From: Phalacrocorax aristotelis
Lineage: Eukaryota; Chordata; Aves; Suliformes; Phalacrocoracidae
NCBI RefSeq assembly: GCF_949628215.1
Contig: NC_134284.1
Location: forward strand, 7,677,850-7,741,849
DNA length: 64,000 nt
Reading direction: 5' to 3'
This document shows positions 48,901 to 60,915 of this stretch, in pieces. Each line of letters begins with the position of its first letter. Within the stretch, counting starts at the first letter, position 1. Both the position numbers and the translations under genes were made by a program. Below the pieces are notes generated by a model that was not told the DNA's origin, did not search any database, and saw nothing but the letters and a program-made list of their open reading frames with translations.

Positions 48901-51900
48901 CTTCTTTTGGTGTTCCTCCCAAATGCAGTCAGAGGAATTCTGCACCTACAATAACAAATTTATGATAGCAGATTCCTGTTTGACACGTTCCAGGAGGTGG
49001 AAGCGATGAATTTATTTCCCTCTATCATTAATTTTTTTTTTTTTTTTTGCATTAGTAAGCACAACGGAAGTCCATAACAGATTAATGATGCATTATAAAT
49101 GGGTAAATGTTTAGCACTTTTCAGGTTAGATTAGCGCTTTTCACCACTTTGTAAAAAGATGTGTATCTATTTCAGGTTCTCATTTATGACAGATTTGGCC
49201 AAGATATAATCTCACCTTTGCTGTCAGTGAAGGAGCTGAGAGATATGGGGATCACTTTGCACCTGTAAGTACAAAACATCGGGATTTTTTTTCCAAAAGA
49301 ACTTTATTATTCCTCCAAAATCACAAACAAAACATTGAAAATCATTTTATGAATAACTACTGAAATAAAGATTATACTCTCACTGGTTTCTGAAATCAGG
49401 TTGTATTGTTCAGAATCAGGGAATGGAAAGGTCATTCCAAACACTGCTCAGTAAGACTTCTTACTAAGTAGAGGAGGCCCTCGCTGGAAAATAAGAATTA
49501 TCCAACAGGTGTTTTGGGGAATCTGTCTGTAAAATTGTCTCTGTATTCATATATCTTAAAATTATTTTGACACAAACTGCTTCATGGGACTGTGCATATT
49601 CTCTGCTTGTCATTTTGCCCATAGATTTTAATTGTCTCTTGTCAAAAGTACAGAATCTTGAAGTTTTATTTTAACAGATTTCCCATTTCTCTTTCTCCAG
49701 ATTTCATTTATTTAGTTCACTGTCATTCCTTAACTGTGGTAGTAGTCATGGAGGATCCTTGAAGATACGTTTATTTTTTTCAAAAGTTTATTAACTTTTA
49801 CTAAGTGAAGGCTAGAAATGGAAACAGAGTTTAACACACTGACATATCGGCAGAAATGTGAAACGTGTAAGCACCTTGCCTGTCTTTGTTTTAATGAGCA
49901 GGAAAGGCAAGTTTAATAGTATGAGACAGGCAGGTTTTGCTGTCTCGACAACTACTGATAATTGGTATATGAACTCTGTGGATGCAGTGTTTTGCCTTCC
50001 TCTGGATGGATTAATCTATTTTAGAAGATTTGTGAAGCCTTTTCTCAAGATTTGGGTAAACTTATATTAATATATTCAGCCAAAAATTATACAAATAAAA
50101 TTTTGCTATTTTTTCATGTTTTATTCTTGTTAAAATCCAGCTAAATATAGGGAGAAATTGAAGGAAATTAAAAGTGTCTGTTTAAATAAATAATTTCTTT
50201 AACTTTTATAATTTTACACAATCAGATGAGGAACACGTTAGAGATGTATTTTTTTCCTTTCAGGCTTTTGCATTCAGATCGGGATGCTATTCCAGATGTT
50301 CCAGCTGTTTATTTCGTAATGCCAACAGAAGAAAATATTGACAGAATGTGCCAGGTAACTTGCATGCTTAATGTTTCAGATAAGTAGATGCAACAGAAGT
50401 AGAGCGAAGTAATCTGCACTCACCAGAGTGTGACCGTTCTATATCTAGTTCTTGTGCGTGTCTGAACATCTTTGCTTGCACTTTTTATACATTAGCACAT
50501 ATTTGTCATAAAAATATTACCCAAATTTTTTACACGCAAAACTTCAGTTTTCCAGAAAGTAGAAGGGTAAATATGTCTTCTGTGTTTCAGAGAGAGAGAT
50601 TTGGGAGTGAAAAGACAAGAGGCAGTGGGCACAAATCAAAATGTAGGCAATTCTATTTAAACGTAAGAAAAAGCTGTTCTAATGAGGATGGCCAAAGGCT
50701 AGAACAGATTGCCTGGACAGTTTGTGGAGTCTCCATCCTTGGAGATGTTCAAAACTCAGCTGGACACAATCCTGTGGCACTTGCTCTGTTTGACTCTGCT
50801 TTGAGCAGGGGGTTGGGCTAGACTAACCTCAGTTTTTCATCATCTGGGAGGAACTGATGGAAGGTTGACATCTTCATCAAAAGAAGGAAGAAGAGCAAAG
50901 GGTACTTCTGGTCAGCGATGAGGTGTGGAGTAGTAGTTGCTATCTGGTAGCTTAAATTTCATTTCCTGGTTTTTGCAGTTCTCTGTTAGGTTAGTTACAT
51001 CTAGCTATGCAGTCAAAACACTGCGTACAGGGCTGTGTGAACAGACAGCTAAGCAATTCCAAAAGTTTAGTTTGTGGAGAATTGGAACACCACATAGTAA
51101 AAGTAAAAATGTTTCTTAATTAGAAATACATTAGTACTTATTCAGGAAAAAGGCTGTGGTTTTCCTTCCTTTTAGGATCTTCGAAACCAGCTTTATGAAT
51201 CTTATTATTTAAACTTTATTTCTGCCATTTCAAGAAGTAAACTGGAAGATATTGCAAATGCTGCCATAGGTGCTAATGCAGTAACTCAAGTGGCAAAGGT
51301 AAGAAAATCCTCCAGTCTCTAATGTTAAAGATGCTACCATAACAGGTGTTATTGCATTCTTACATGGCCACTTCGGTGCCATACACAGCTTTTCTGACCG
51401 AATCATGCAAAAAATAGATGTTTAGCTAGATACAATGTGAGGCATAGATTTAAGGGGGGGGGGCGGAGGGGAGGGGAAGGGAATCCATAGTCATCTCAGT
51501 AATGCAGCTTAGTAGTATACTTCAGCTTAGTCAAAGGTCCCAGGGTTGCAAGACCTTTGTGCTAAATGATAGGATGGGAAATACAATAGTTTTGGAGTAC
51601 TCACAATCTCATCAGCTCAGTGAGTGCATCCAGTGCCTATAAAATGGGGTTGAGTTTTTAGCTCCTAAATACACAAAAAGTGCAGTATGAGTGCAGTTGT
51701 CATTTTAAATAGGCAGTGTACTGCAGAGGTGGATGTTTCGTACACACACACTGTTACTCAGTACACTCCTATACCTTCATGATTTAAAGGCAGGTGTCAG
51801 GTATGTACCCTCTTATTTATGTTGAAAGCCTGTACCAAAACCTGCAAATTATTAACTAATTATTTTCATATATGCTTAAATACATTCACTTTTTCTCACT

Positions 51901-54900
51901 CCTATTGGGGAGCACTACGGGCATGAGAGAAAGAAACTTGTGAAATGAAATGAAAACTGCTAGTATTGTTTAGGCCTTAGGTCTTCAGCAAGAGTAAACT
52001 GGTGTAGCACTGTGAGCAAACTTTCTTAAATATATTTTTCTGTTGTGATGTCCCATTAATTGTTTATGCTATCGAGAGGTTTAATTTTTTCCTGAATGTA
52101 CAGGAATGAACAATTAGAATTTGTGAGCTATAGTCTCTCGTTGTGTAGATATTGCCCTCTTTCCCCTTTCCTGCCTGAGAGCTCAGCACTGTTTATGTTG
52201 TAGTCCTTCATATTAATGAAAAATAAACCTATAATATTATAATGTCCTCCATATGTGTTTTTTCAGTGATGACTGGCTACTAAAAATTCATTCACAGAAA
52301 TATTTCAAGTTGGATTGTTTTAGCGCTTTTCAAGTGCTCTGATGTTTTGTGTTATCACTCAGTCCTTACACAGTCTTTTTAATTCATACATTATATCTTG
52401 CATTTCTTTCTTTTAATAGGTAGTTCTGTAAAAGGTTCAAAAAGAAGTAGCAAATCACAGATAGTTTTGTTTGTTTTGGGGTTTTTTTGTGCTTCATTCT
52501 GGACTGTTCTGACCATTTTTCCTTGGTTTCTAGGTGTTTGATCAATATCTTAATTTTATTACTTTAGAAGATGACATGTTCGTATTATGTAACCAAAACA
52601 AAGAACTTGTTTCATATCGTGGTAAGTAAAATTTGTATAAAATTATACCAGAATGTCTAAAGTTGAAATTTACTTTGAAGTTGGAGCTAATACCAATCAG
52701 TGCTTTTATTTTGCTTTGATCTGCTAGAATTCAGGATAATCTGTTAGATGTGTACTTTAAAGTCATTACAGAAACTGCTCTTAGATATTAATTTCAGCAT
52801 TTTTACTACACGGCTATTGTAATATTGAAAAATAAGTATTTTTAAATAACAAATTTAGTGAAGCAAAACTGATTATAGACATATATGGATAGTAGGGCTT
52901 ATTATACATGGAATAATATAGGAAATATAGGAGAAATTTAATGTTTACACATGCAGATAGGCGCTGTGGGTGGCTGCTGTGTTAGGTACCACTATGCATT
53001 CAGTCATAATCCCTTCTACAGTTCTTGAGGAATTATATAGTTTGTTTCTTTGTGAATTGTCAGTTGGGAAATTACTGTAAGGAATGCAAAGCAAGAAGGA
53101 TGACTTTAACTGATAGAGTTTCTTGTATCTTCTAGACAGTGACCAGTTGGTACCCGCTTTTCTTATTTAAGACATGAAAACATGGGGGTGTGCAAGGGGA
53201 GGTGGTTAGGATTAGGGTCTGGAGTAACGCAGGAAAGAATCTGGGAAAGGGCATTCTAGAAAATACGAAATGCTGATTGCTTCTGCGAGCATGTGAGCCA
53301 AGCATGTCAGTTTCTTGGTAAAATCTCAGAGTTGCAAGAAGTCAGCCTCATGGAACTCTATTTTTCTTTTTGGGACTTCTGTTGGACCTGTTTTGGAACC
53401 TAGCAGGAAAGCCAAGTGGCTGCCTTAGGTCAGTTACTTCTACAGCTGTGGTGCCACGGCAGCTCAAGACAACGTATTCTAGTTGTCATAATTGTCCACA
53501 TGGTGCTCCCCTGACCCATTCAATATGCTAAATCAACAGAGAACTATCACTCTACCTCTCCCGCCCCTCTTACTCAAATAGCTAACTATTACAGGGTGGA
53601 TTGTCTTGCTGCCCCTGCTGTAGTTTCCCTCATCTTCTCCTCCTTTTACATCAGAACCAGTAATCTTGGAGCTGCAGAGTGTTTTTTCAGTTGAAAATAC
53701 CATAGAAAATACCAGCTCATTTGTGTAACCTACAAATCCAGTGCAAGGGAAGCAGAAGTGTGTGAGTCAGAGACAAGATAGACCTTTTTTAGCAGCAGCT
53801 CCTCATTGCTTTAGTGTAGTTACAGTGTCTACAGAGTGTGACACAGTTAATTCTGGATTTATTTGGATGCACAGAATATTCACTAGTGACCAAGTAGCGA
53901 TGAGAAGTCTCTGTATCCCTGCATTTAGCAATGAAATTTTTCTCCTCTCTTGCCCAATTTCCAAAGTCAGTACCTTTCTTTTAAACTGGATCCATAATAC
54001 TGAGTTCTGTTTCATGCTGGGGATTGATTCCATTGTCAGAATGAAGGGCGTTTTTGTTTGAAAAGCAGACTCACATGAGTTTAAGACTTCTAGTAATAAT
54101 TGGTTTGTGATGTGTTTGTGTGTATGTAAAGATACTTGACTGGCTCTCATAAGATTCCTGCTAGCTAACAAGGAATTTGGATTAAAATGACTGAAAATGT
54201 TTCACACCCATCAGTTTCGATGTGGTTCATTTTCCCCTCTTGGGCTGCTGAAATTTGCCACATGACACGTGGCTTCACACTGTGTTTAAACCAACCTAGA
54301 CGTGGGTTGTTTCCAAAAGCTGATCGAACAGAAATCTAATCTCCCATAGTGTTTAGTTTTCCATTAGAGCGCTGAGGGAATCCATCGCTCTGTGTGAATT
54401 CTAGATCTGGCACGTGCAGGGGTGAAGAAGGTCTTTTTTTGCCTTTGGAGAGTAACCCTAGCAGGAAATGGCCAGTTTGTATATAGTTTCATAATCTACA
54501 TAAGTCAATGTAAATCTGATGGTGATGAAGGATGGCTGCTGTTGTTGCAGCAGTACTGCCATCTGTGGGCATGCATGAGGCTGAATGGGTGAACTAAGAA
54601 CAGATATAAGAAAAAAGGTTAGTTTTCAGTTTTCTGATTTTGTGGCTGTATGACTGTGTTTACAGAGAGGTAATGTCAGGACAAATAAGCATGGTAACAT
54701 TCTTCAGTTATGGAAAAGGCTTTCACAGCCAGAAAGGAGATAACACATTCTTTCTGTCCATGTAGTAATAATGGAGAAGAAGTGGTAAGCTTAAATTGCA
54801 GCAAGAAAGTTTCTGGTCAGATACTAGGAGCACTTTCTAACATAACAGATAGTGAAATATTATAATAGATTACCTATAAACGTTATGGCATTTTCATGGC

Positions 54901-57900
54901 TGGAAGGCTCTGGGAATTGCTTTAGACACAGAAATAACATAGGTTTAACTCATCTTTGGGCAACAGGACTGACTAGGTAATCCCACAGGCTCCCTTCGAT
55001 TCTGTTTTTCGATGACTCTGTAGAAGGAAGAGTAAATGGATTATATAGGTATAAAGTCAACATTCCTGGCATCCTGTTTGATGCTATGATGCTTCTTTAC
55101 CAAATTTGGATCAGTTTTTTAAAACAACAAGTAAATGTAGAAGACCTAAGCTTACTTTTCCGTAATAGGTGCACCCGCATAAGCTTGTTACAGTGGAGGC
55201 AGAGGAATATATAGAAATCATGATAGATTCTACTGAAAGATTATTAATGGAGTTTCTCAAAGATTGACCTAAGGAGCAGTAATATTGAATATTTGTGTTG
55301 ATTGCTATGGTACAAAAAAGAGGAATGTGCTCATAAAATGTGCACGTTACACAAAATTAGAAGGCACTGACAGTATGCAGATTATTGGAACATCATAAAT
55401 GAGTACGTTAAACATAATAATAGGGAGGGAATTAAATTTTAAAACTGAGGAAGACAAGGGAGTAAAAATAAGATTATTTGCCCACTCTAAGCTGGCAGAC
55501 CATTAAGTGGAGATAACTACAGAATGATAGTTGCAGTTAATGTCAAAGCTTTGCCGTTATAGAAGAATACAGATATTGGGAACAGTCTGCCTTTCTTGGT
55601 GCTGATATTTCAAAAACTTGAACTCAGAATAAAAAAAATGCTGAGGGGGGCACTTCTAATGCTGCTGTCATCCTAGCAGCCTAGTAAAAAGTTTGACTTA
55701 CTAAATATAGCTGCTGATAGAAATTGCTAATATAATCCATCTCTCTAAAGTTCTTAGAGGGCAAAAGCTGCGGGGGAAAAAAGCCCCTTTAAAGTTAGGG
55801 AATGATTATGGCTGGCCATGCATAAATTTGCGATGGAAGGCTTATTAATGTCCTGACAGAGCTTTGAAGTTTGTTCTTGAAGGAAGAGTATAAGATGGGT
55901 AATTATGTGAGAAATTTTTAAAGGTAAAATAAAAAAAAAGGAGGATGGGATTTATTGCATGAGTCCTGAGGTAGTGCTTGACTTGAGACCTGTGATGAGG
56001 TTTGATGTTTCCTGTTGACTATTATATTCTTGTTAGTGGTAATTATTCAATAGAAATGTTGTTACATGTCTCTTGTTCTGACCTAAATAAGTGAGGGAGA
56101 TCCTTCTATCTGTAGTGTGAAATGTTTTAGAACTTGGGAATTATTCCTAACCTAGAGACTGACAGTAAATTAAAAAAAAAAAAACAAAAACCAAACTTAA
56201 AGAGTAAAGGAATCTCCGTTACAAAAGGTGGGATTTGGAATCTTTAAATACAGCTAACTGCATAGTATAATACTCTTTAAATTACACAAGTACTTCTTGA
56301 AGATTTTGTATCTGAAAAACGGTTTCCAAGTGGATGGCCGTTTCTGTTCCATAACGTGGTTTTCTAGGAGGTTTTTAGTAATGCAATACTAACACAATCC
56401 AGAAGTTACAGTATGCATTGTCAGAGATAATTGGAAAAGATTGTGTAGTGCTTGACTGTATACAGTTAGCAATAATGAAGTTCTCCCAATTTTTTTCTAA
56501 TAAAAAAAAAAAAAAAAAAGGAAAAAAAAAACTAATGGATATGCTACGAGGGGCATTTCACAATTTGATCTCTTCTGCAACAAATGCAGTGGCTATTAAC
56601 TGCCATTAGGTAAGAGGAGGATCACTTTCTCAGTATTGAAGTGGCATAAACTTCCTTAACCCTATTCTTAACTCTCTTCCACACTGTTTTAGCCATTAAC
56701 CGACCAGATATAACGGACACAGAAATGGAAACTATAATGGACACTATTGTTGATAGTCTCTTCTGTTTTTTTGTTACACTTGGTAAGTTCTCAAATTTCA
56801 GCATATTTTCCATATGTTTTCCTTTTAGAAAAGATCCATACTCAGTGAGTTACCTAGAAGTTTAGTAATTTCATATAGCAAATTAAGGGCCAAATTAGAT
56901 CTGTGACAGAAATCTTAATAGTTTGCAGGGTGGGTTAATGATGTTGCTCAAATTATTGCTATACATTACTGCAAAAGGCAATAAAGGCTATCCTACACAG
57001 GAGTTGAGTCTTAGTCTTCAGTAGCAATGGGAGAAGAATACTGAAATGCAGGGGTTTGGATTCACTGTTTTTACAAAATCCGAATTTGCCATGAAGATCA
57101 ATAGTGCTTTGAGTTTGGATTTGTAGCTCTGAAAAAAAAGAAAAACCCACAGAAACAGAAGAAAAAAACCACCTTACACAAACCCTGCAAAGATCTGACT
57201 GAAATAACTCAGGGAATAAGAAGATATACTAAATTTACCTATTTTTCTTGATGCTTAGCTCATACATTTTTCATAGTGATGAAATCAGTGAGTCTGAGAG
57301 AGCATTCCTACAAGGAGAGCTGGCGATCGCTATGGCGCAGTCTGTTGAAGAGAGATTCCTTTGGATCTACTGAGTTCTTTCAAGTGTTAGCATGATACAA
57401 ATTAAATCTCTTTTATTCAGTCACTTGAACGATATGATATTGGAATTTTCATATTTATATAGATAAGTGAGAGACAGTAGCTAAAGATTTTGAAACCTGA
57501 AAGCCAATGGAAAACGTGGTTTTGAGAATAATAAGACCCTGCAGTGAGTTGTAACTGATGTATTGTGGTGGTGGTGGTTTTGTAGTATTTATTATTACTG
57601 TTTTCAAGAGGCTTCTAACCTTTTGAAACTAAGTTTTAATGCTTCTATATGAGATAGATAGTGCCATCCATAGTAAATTAGCCATCTTTCTAGTGTGCAC
57701 CATACTTCTCATAAACTCTTGTATGAGTTATTCACTTTACTTTTGTAAAACTTTATTTACTATTTCCATGTACTATTTTTTGTTTCATAAAGACTGCAAG
57801 AGACAAATTTAATGTAAGTTTGTATTGTCCACTTGAAAAATTCAATCTCAGAAAAATATTAAAAATTTGTTTTTTGAAAAGTACACTAATTTATAATGTG

Positions 57901-60900
57901 AAAATTATAATGCAAGTAGAATTCAATATATCTTTTATTAGGAGCAATTCCTATAATCAGATGCTCGAGAGGAACTGCAGCTGAAATGGTAGCAGTGGTA
58001 AGAAACTATTTTCTAAACAAGTATCTTTGTGTTAAAACTTTCCTAACAGCTTGTTTACTTTTCTCAATACTAGGCAGAGATCTAGTATCATTGTATCCTT
58101 ATGAAGGAAATAAAACTGGAAAGGAGATACATCAGTTTCCTTTCTGATTTCAGTCCTATGGTACTTATCTGTAGAAATTGTAATATTATGGAATCAGCTG
58201 ATGAGAAACTTAAACATCCATAATCGTTCCTAATGTAGAGTTTATAAAGGTTTTCTGACAGGCTTTATAATTACTACCATTAAGCTATATCTACACAGTT
58301 TTAAAAGCGGCTGTCTGGCCTGGGTTTTTCTGTGTGTCTTAGTAAGAAATTTTTATCTATCTTACTGGGAAGCCCTGTAAGTACAAGATGTTTTTACTAT
58401 ATTGAACTAAACTGACATTGAACTTCATCATCAAGTGGGGATGAAATTACCAAACTACATCACAGTTATAAACTCTACAGCGCTGTCTTCATTAGGAGCC
58501 ACTGTGCTTCATTTCTTCCATCTTCTTCACATCTTTCTTTGTCAGTGAAGCCTTAATACTGATTAAACCTAAGCATTCAGTGTGCATGCATTCATAGAGG
58601 GTAATCTCATTTTTATGAAACAGTGTGGCAGTTTCTGACACCCCAATTTGCTGCTACCGCTGTAGTTCCCTCTTGGTGCCTCCTACAGGTATTTTCTATT
58701 TGCATGTTTAGGGAGAGGGTGCTAATTGCCTGGGAGGAGATTAGTGGACATAAAGGAAGCGTCTTCTGTGTAGTCCTGGCTGGAGGGAGAAAATAAGAAA
58801 TTTCTTTCTTTCCTATGTGCAGTGGACCTAGTCTTCCTGCAGCTAAGACATTTATAAACTACAAAAAACAGCACAACAAATCTTTAAATGTTGATCATAT
58901 AAAGAGGTTAGGAAACCATTGGTCTGCTAAAAACTTTCGGTTTTTTTCTTCCCCCTTCAGAAATTAGATAAGAAGCTCAGAGAAAATCTAAGAGATGCCA
59001 GAAACAGTCTTTTTACAGGTGACACTCTTGGAGCTGGCCAGTTCAGGTAGGTGTTAGTAATAACTACGTATTTTTATTTTTCGTATTTCAGTTGTTTGAA
59101 ATATCTCATTAGGATAAGTCACCACTGTACCGAAAACTGTATTTACAAAAATTTGTTTAAAATTCTATATTAAAAGAATTTATATACTCTTAAGGGAGTT
59201 TTCCAATCTCTTATCACAACCGGTTGGAAAAGTAATAGCTAATAAGTGTGCAGTCGTAGGAGAGTGAGACAAAAATTATGTATTGGACCTGCTAATTTCG
59301 TTGAACCTCAAAGCCAGCAAGAGCCAAGGCCCTGCAAATACACTCAGTCTACAGGACCACGATATGCAGATGGATGTCTGAACATATCTGTTAGCAACTT
59401 TTAGTCCATTAAAAAGAAAGAAATACACATTTTCTCACTAGTGAGCAGTTATCAGTTGTAATTATGTCAAAAGCAAGTGTTTCTCAGCTGATACCTACAT
59501 CTACCAGGGGAGGACTGCTTAAGGACTACCGCTTGGGTAATTGGATAGTTAAGGACTGTTAAGTCGTGACCGTTCGAATCCTTTGAGGGGAAAGAGGGGT
59601 GAGAAGAGACATTGTGGATGCTTGCTTCCCATGTATATTATTGCCCCTAGATAGTTGAATACTCCACAGGCTGCCTTAGGAAAGCATATTGGAGGAGTTT
59701 ACATGGTGAGGACGTGTATTGGGAAGGCTGTAGCTGAAGGAATCAATTATGGTCTCCTGACTGGATCTAAAGTAGTCATCATATTTTTATCTCAAGTTAA
59801 GAGCAGAACTTGGATAAAAGACACAAAAAATATCAAGGGTGGGAAAATGGAATGAGACTGAAAGATATTAGGAGAGAGAATAGCTGTGAAATATCAGTTC
59901 CCTCATTTGTATTGTAACCACTTTTTCCTTCAGAGGGGTGCCTTGTTTTCCTGACAGTATAGCATCATTGACCTCAGAATATCAAAATGCAAGGAGAGGA
60001 AAACATAGGAATCTTTAACCAATTAAATGGCTTCAGATCTTTAGTTTGGTTTTCAGAATCAGGTGGCTAAGTCTCTTGAGATTATATATCTACATGAAAA
60101 TACTTACTGAAGGGAAATCCAGAGCATGGAATTAACGTGCTTTTACTCTGTTCCAATGTGGTGTAATTTAACCATCGCATTTACTGAGGGTTAATGTGCT
60201 TAAGGGAAATGGTTGCAGTAGTATTCTGTCAATTCATAGCCTTCCTGTCTTCACTATAAATTATTCATGTAGCTATAAAACAAGACATTTAGGTATGTCT
60301 GCATTCTTTTTCCACGAAATTGAGTATTGATGGAATTACCACAATGAATCTCAGCAGTTCATAATTTTTTCTTTATTGACTTCATATGCAAGCAAAGAGA
60401 AAAATGAAATTAAAAACCCTTGAGAGAGAGATTTTATATTTGAGGTTTATAATGGGGATTAAGGTCAAATATTACCCACTCAAACAGTTGTTTGGAACTC
60501 AAATGTGTATCCACACGAAGAGATATTAATTAATACCTAAAAGGCTAGTTACTGACTTTTACTCAATATTTATGCATTGGTAATTTCACTTAGTACTAAA
60601 TAAAATAATCTTTTTATCATTACTAAGACAGTGATTCATGGAATTTCTGGCAGTGATCAGCCCCAGATGCTTTGGGGAAGGCTGGAGGAACTCTGCAGTA
60701 GGCCGTTTGGCTTTTACTTGAAATATGACATAAAAGGTGGCTGATGTCACTCAGGATGTTACTGGGGTGTTCTAAACATGTTTAAAGAGGTACTAATACA
60801 GTGTCATCTTTTCAGCTTCCAAAGGCCCCTATTAGTCCTTGTTGACAGAAACATAGATTTAGCAACTCCTCTACATCATACTTGGACATACCAAGCTTTA

Positions 60901-60915
60901 GTGCATGATGTTCTG
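44058..60915 (+). CDS. SCFD1: SCFD1 (Sly1), SM protein of ER-Golgi transport, 5' part
   Basis: Exons are 44058-44088, 48339-48409, 49176-49264, 50264-50354, 51176-51298, 52534-52621, 56693-56782, 57942-57997, 58961-59046 and 60816-60915. All are GT-AG with consistent phases and give 275 residues of about 640. SCFD1 is a cytosolic Sec1/Munc18-family protein that binds the N-terminus of syntaxin-5 and promotes Golgi SNARE assembly. Diagnostic stretches are VLIYDRFGQDIISPLLSVKE, DVPAVYFVMPTEENIDRMCQ, IIRCSRGTAAEMVAV and PLLVLVDRNIDLATPLHHTW. Domain 1 and part of domain 2 of the Sec1 fold are covered. The start MAAGIREKQT lacks most of the alanine run of the human N-terminus. The gene continues past 64000. 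Confidence 0.96.
44089..48338. other. SCFD1: SCFD1 intron 1
   Basis: Holds the 3' half of the CpG island, an A-tract at about 45894-45918, and a long sense CR1 fragment at about 46020-47520. No further exon is seen. Confidence 0.75.
46020..47520 (+). mobile_element. CR1 LINE, long 5'-truncated copy with gaps, sense
   Basis: Successive CR1 ORF2 segments appear in order on the + strand: an RKAKVQLELRL-type word near 46107-46145, a YLDFSRL word near 46425-46445 in the RT region, a DLEEVSKCMLIKCAGDSKLG segment (about 46638-46697), ending in the C-terminal and 3' UTR blocks to about 47520. Frameshifts and deletions interrupt the frame, and the endonuclease is missing, so it is dead. It is parallel to SCFD1. 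Confidence 0.88.
48339..48409 (+). CDS. SCFD1: SCFD1 exon 2
   Basis: Encodes the rest of residue 11 to residue 34, with the ALKRMLNFNVPPVKNSTGEP word near the start of the Sec1 domain. The acceptor is TTTATTTTCCAG and the donor AAG|GTAAGA. Confidence 0.95.
49176..49264 (+). CDS. SCFD1: SCFD1 exon 3
   Basis: Encodes residues 35-63 plus two bases (VLIYDRFGQDIISPLLSVKE onward), the first beta strand and helix of Sec1 domain 1. The donor is CCT|GTAAGT. Confidence 0.96.
50264..50354 (+). CDS. SCFD1: SCFD1 exon 4
   Basis: Completes residue 64 and runs to residue 94, including the conserved PDVPAVYFVMPTEENI segment. The acceptor is TTTTTTCCTTTCAG. Confidence 0.96.
50590..50850 (+). mobile_element. 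CR1 LINE 3' fragment, sense, in SCFD1 intron 4
   Basis: Contains GAGGCAGTGGGCACAAATC, a conserved CR1 3' UTR block, then 'caattctatttaaacgtaag' and a GCTTTGAGCAGGGGGTTGG segment at about 50799-50817 that is very typical of CR1 3' ends. It lacks a clear terminal repeat and has no coding capacity. Confidence 0.85.
51176..51298 (+). CDS. SCFD1: SCFD1 exon 5
   Basis: Encodes residues 95-135, phase 0 at both ends (DLRNQLYESYYLNFISAISR onward). A long G-rich tract lies about 150 bases downstream in intron 5. Confidence 0.96.
51454..51481 (+). repeat. G-rich tract with G-quadruplex potential
   Basis: A run of ten G is followed by GG, GGGG, GGGG and GGG separated by one or two bases. At least four G-triplets occur within 28 bases on the coding strand of SCFD1, about 155 bases downstream of exon 5. 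It may fold as a G-quadruplex in the pre-mRNA. Confidence 0.6.
52534..52621 (+). CDS. SCFD1: SCFD1 exon 6
   Basis: Encodes residues 136-164 plus one base (VFDQYLNFITLEDDMFVLCN onward). The donor CGTG|GTAAGT is strong. It is followed by the 4-kb intron 6. Confidence 0.95.
54556..54569 (-). promoter_or_regulatory. Candidate CTCF site
   Basis: On the minus strand CCCACAGATGGCAG matches the CTCF core consensus CCASYAGRKGGCRS at 12 of 14 positions strictly, or 13 if C is accepted at position 3. It lies in SCFD1 intron 6 beside a CTGCTG/CAGCAG inverted repeat (54537-54554). Confidence 0.4.
54720..55030 (+). mobile_element. Old CR1-like 3' fragment
   Basis: Diverged, but in the right order: an 'agaaagtttct' block, 'aatagattacct', 'ggcattttcatggctggaag', then 'ggactgactaggtaatc', 'ggctcccttcgattctg' and a terminal 'gatgactctgtag' that resembles the CR1 ATTCTRTG tail. 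An alternative is an unrelated LINE. Confidence 0.5.
55120..55650 (+). mobile_element. Possible old CR1 ORF2 fragment
   Basis: The stretch 'aatattgaatatttgtgttg' followed by 'atgtgctcataaaatgtg' resembles the CR1 ORF2 segment encoding 'FNIFI.D' through 'KFADD', but it is heavily diverged and gives no frame. The call is tentative. Confidence 0.3.
56693..56782 (+). CDS. SCFD1: SCFD1 exon 7
   Basis: Encodes residues 165-194 plus one base (INRPDITDTEMETIMDTIVD onward), a helical part of the Sec1 fold. The acceptor is CACTGTTTTAG. Confidence 0.95.
57942..57997 (+). CDS. SCFD1: SCFD1 exon 8
   Basis: A small exon of 56 bases, residues 195-213, carrying the invariant PIIRCSRGTAAEMVAV segment. The acceptor is TCTTTTATTAG and the donor GTG|GTAAGA. 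Confidence 0.95.
58961..59046 (+). CDS. SCFD1: SCFD1 exon 9
   Basis: Encodes residues 214-241 plus two bases (KLDKKLRENLRDARNSLFTG onward). The acceptor has a strong pyrimidine tract (CTTCCCCCTTCAG). Confidence 0.95.
60816..60915 (+). CDS. SCFD1: SCFD1 exon 10 (last exon in window)
   Basis: Completes residue 242 and runs to residue 275. PLLVLVDRNIDLATPLHHTW is a hallmark of Sec1/Munc18 proteins. The donor is CTG|GTAAGA, phase 0. I searched the remaining 3 kb for the expected next exon (DFHLNR...) and did not find it. Confidence 0.95.

Larger units (their letters stand above)
52622..56692. other. SCFD1: SCFD1 intron 6
   Basis: The 4-kb intron contains probable degraded CR1 fragments at 54720-55030 and 55120-55650, a CTCF-like motif at 54556-54569, and an A-tract near 56503-56530. 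Overlapping frames at 53741-54171 show no homology. Confidence 0.65.

Noticed and set aside
56503-56530. Second long A-tract in SCFD1 intron 6
   Set aside because: No retrocopy body is recognisable upstream. Treated as a simple repeat.
59540-59595. tRNA-like words (GTTCGAATC with an upstream D-loop-like stretch)
   Set aside because: The bases around the apparent T loop pair only at the first position, and no acceptor or anticodon stem can be drawn.
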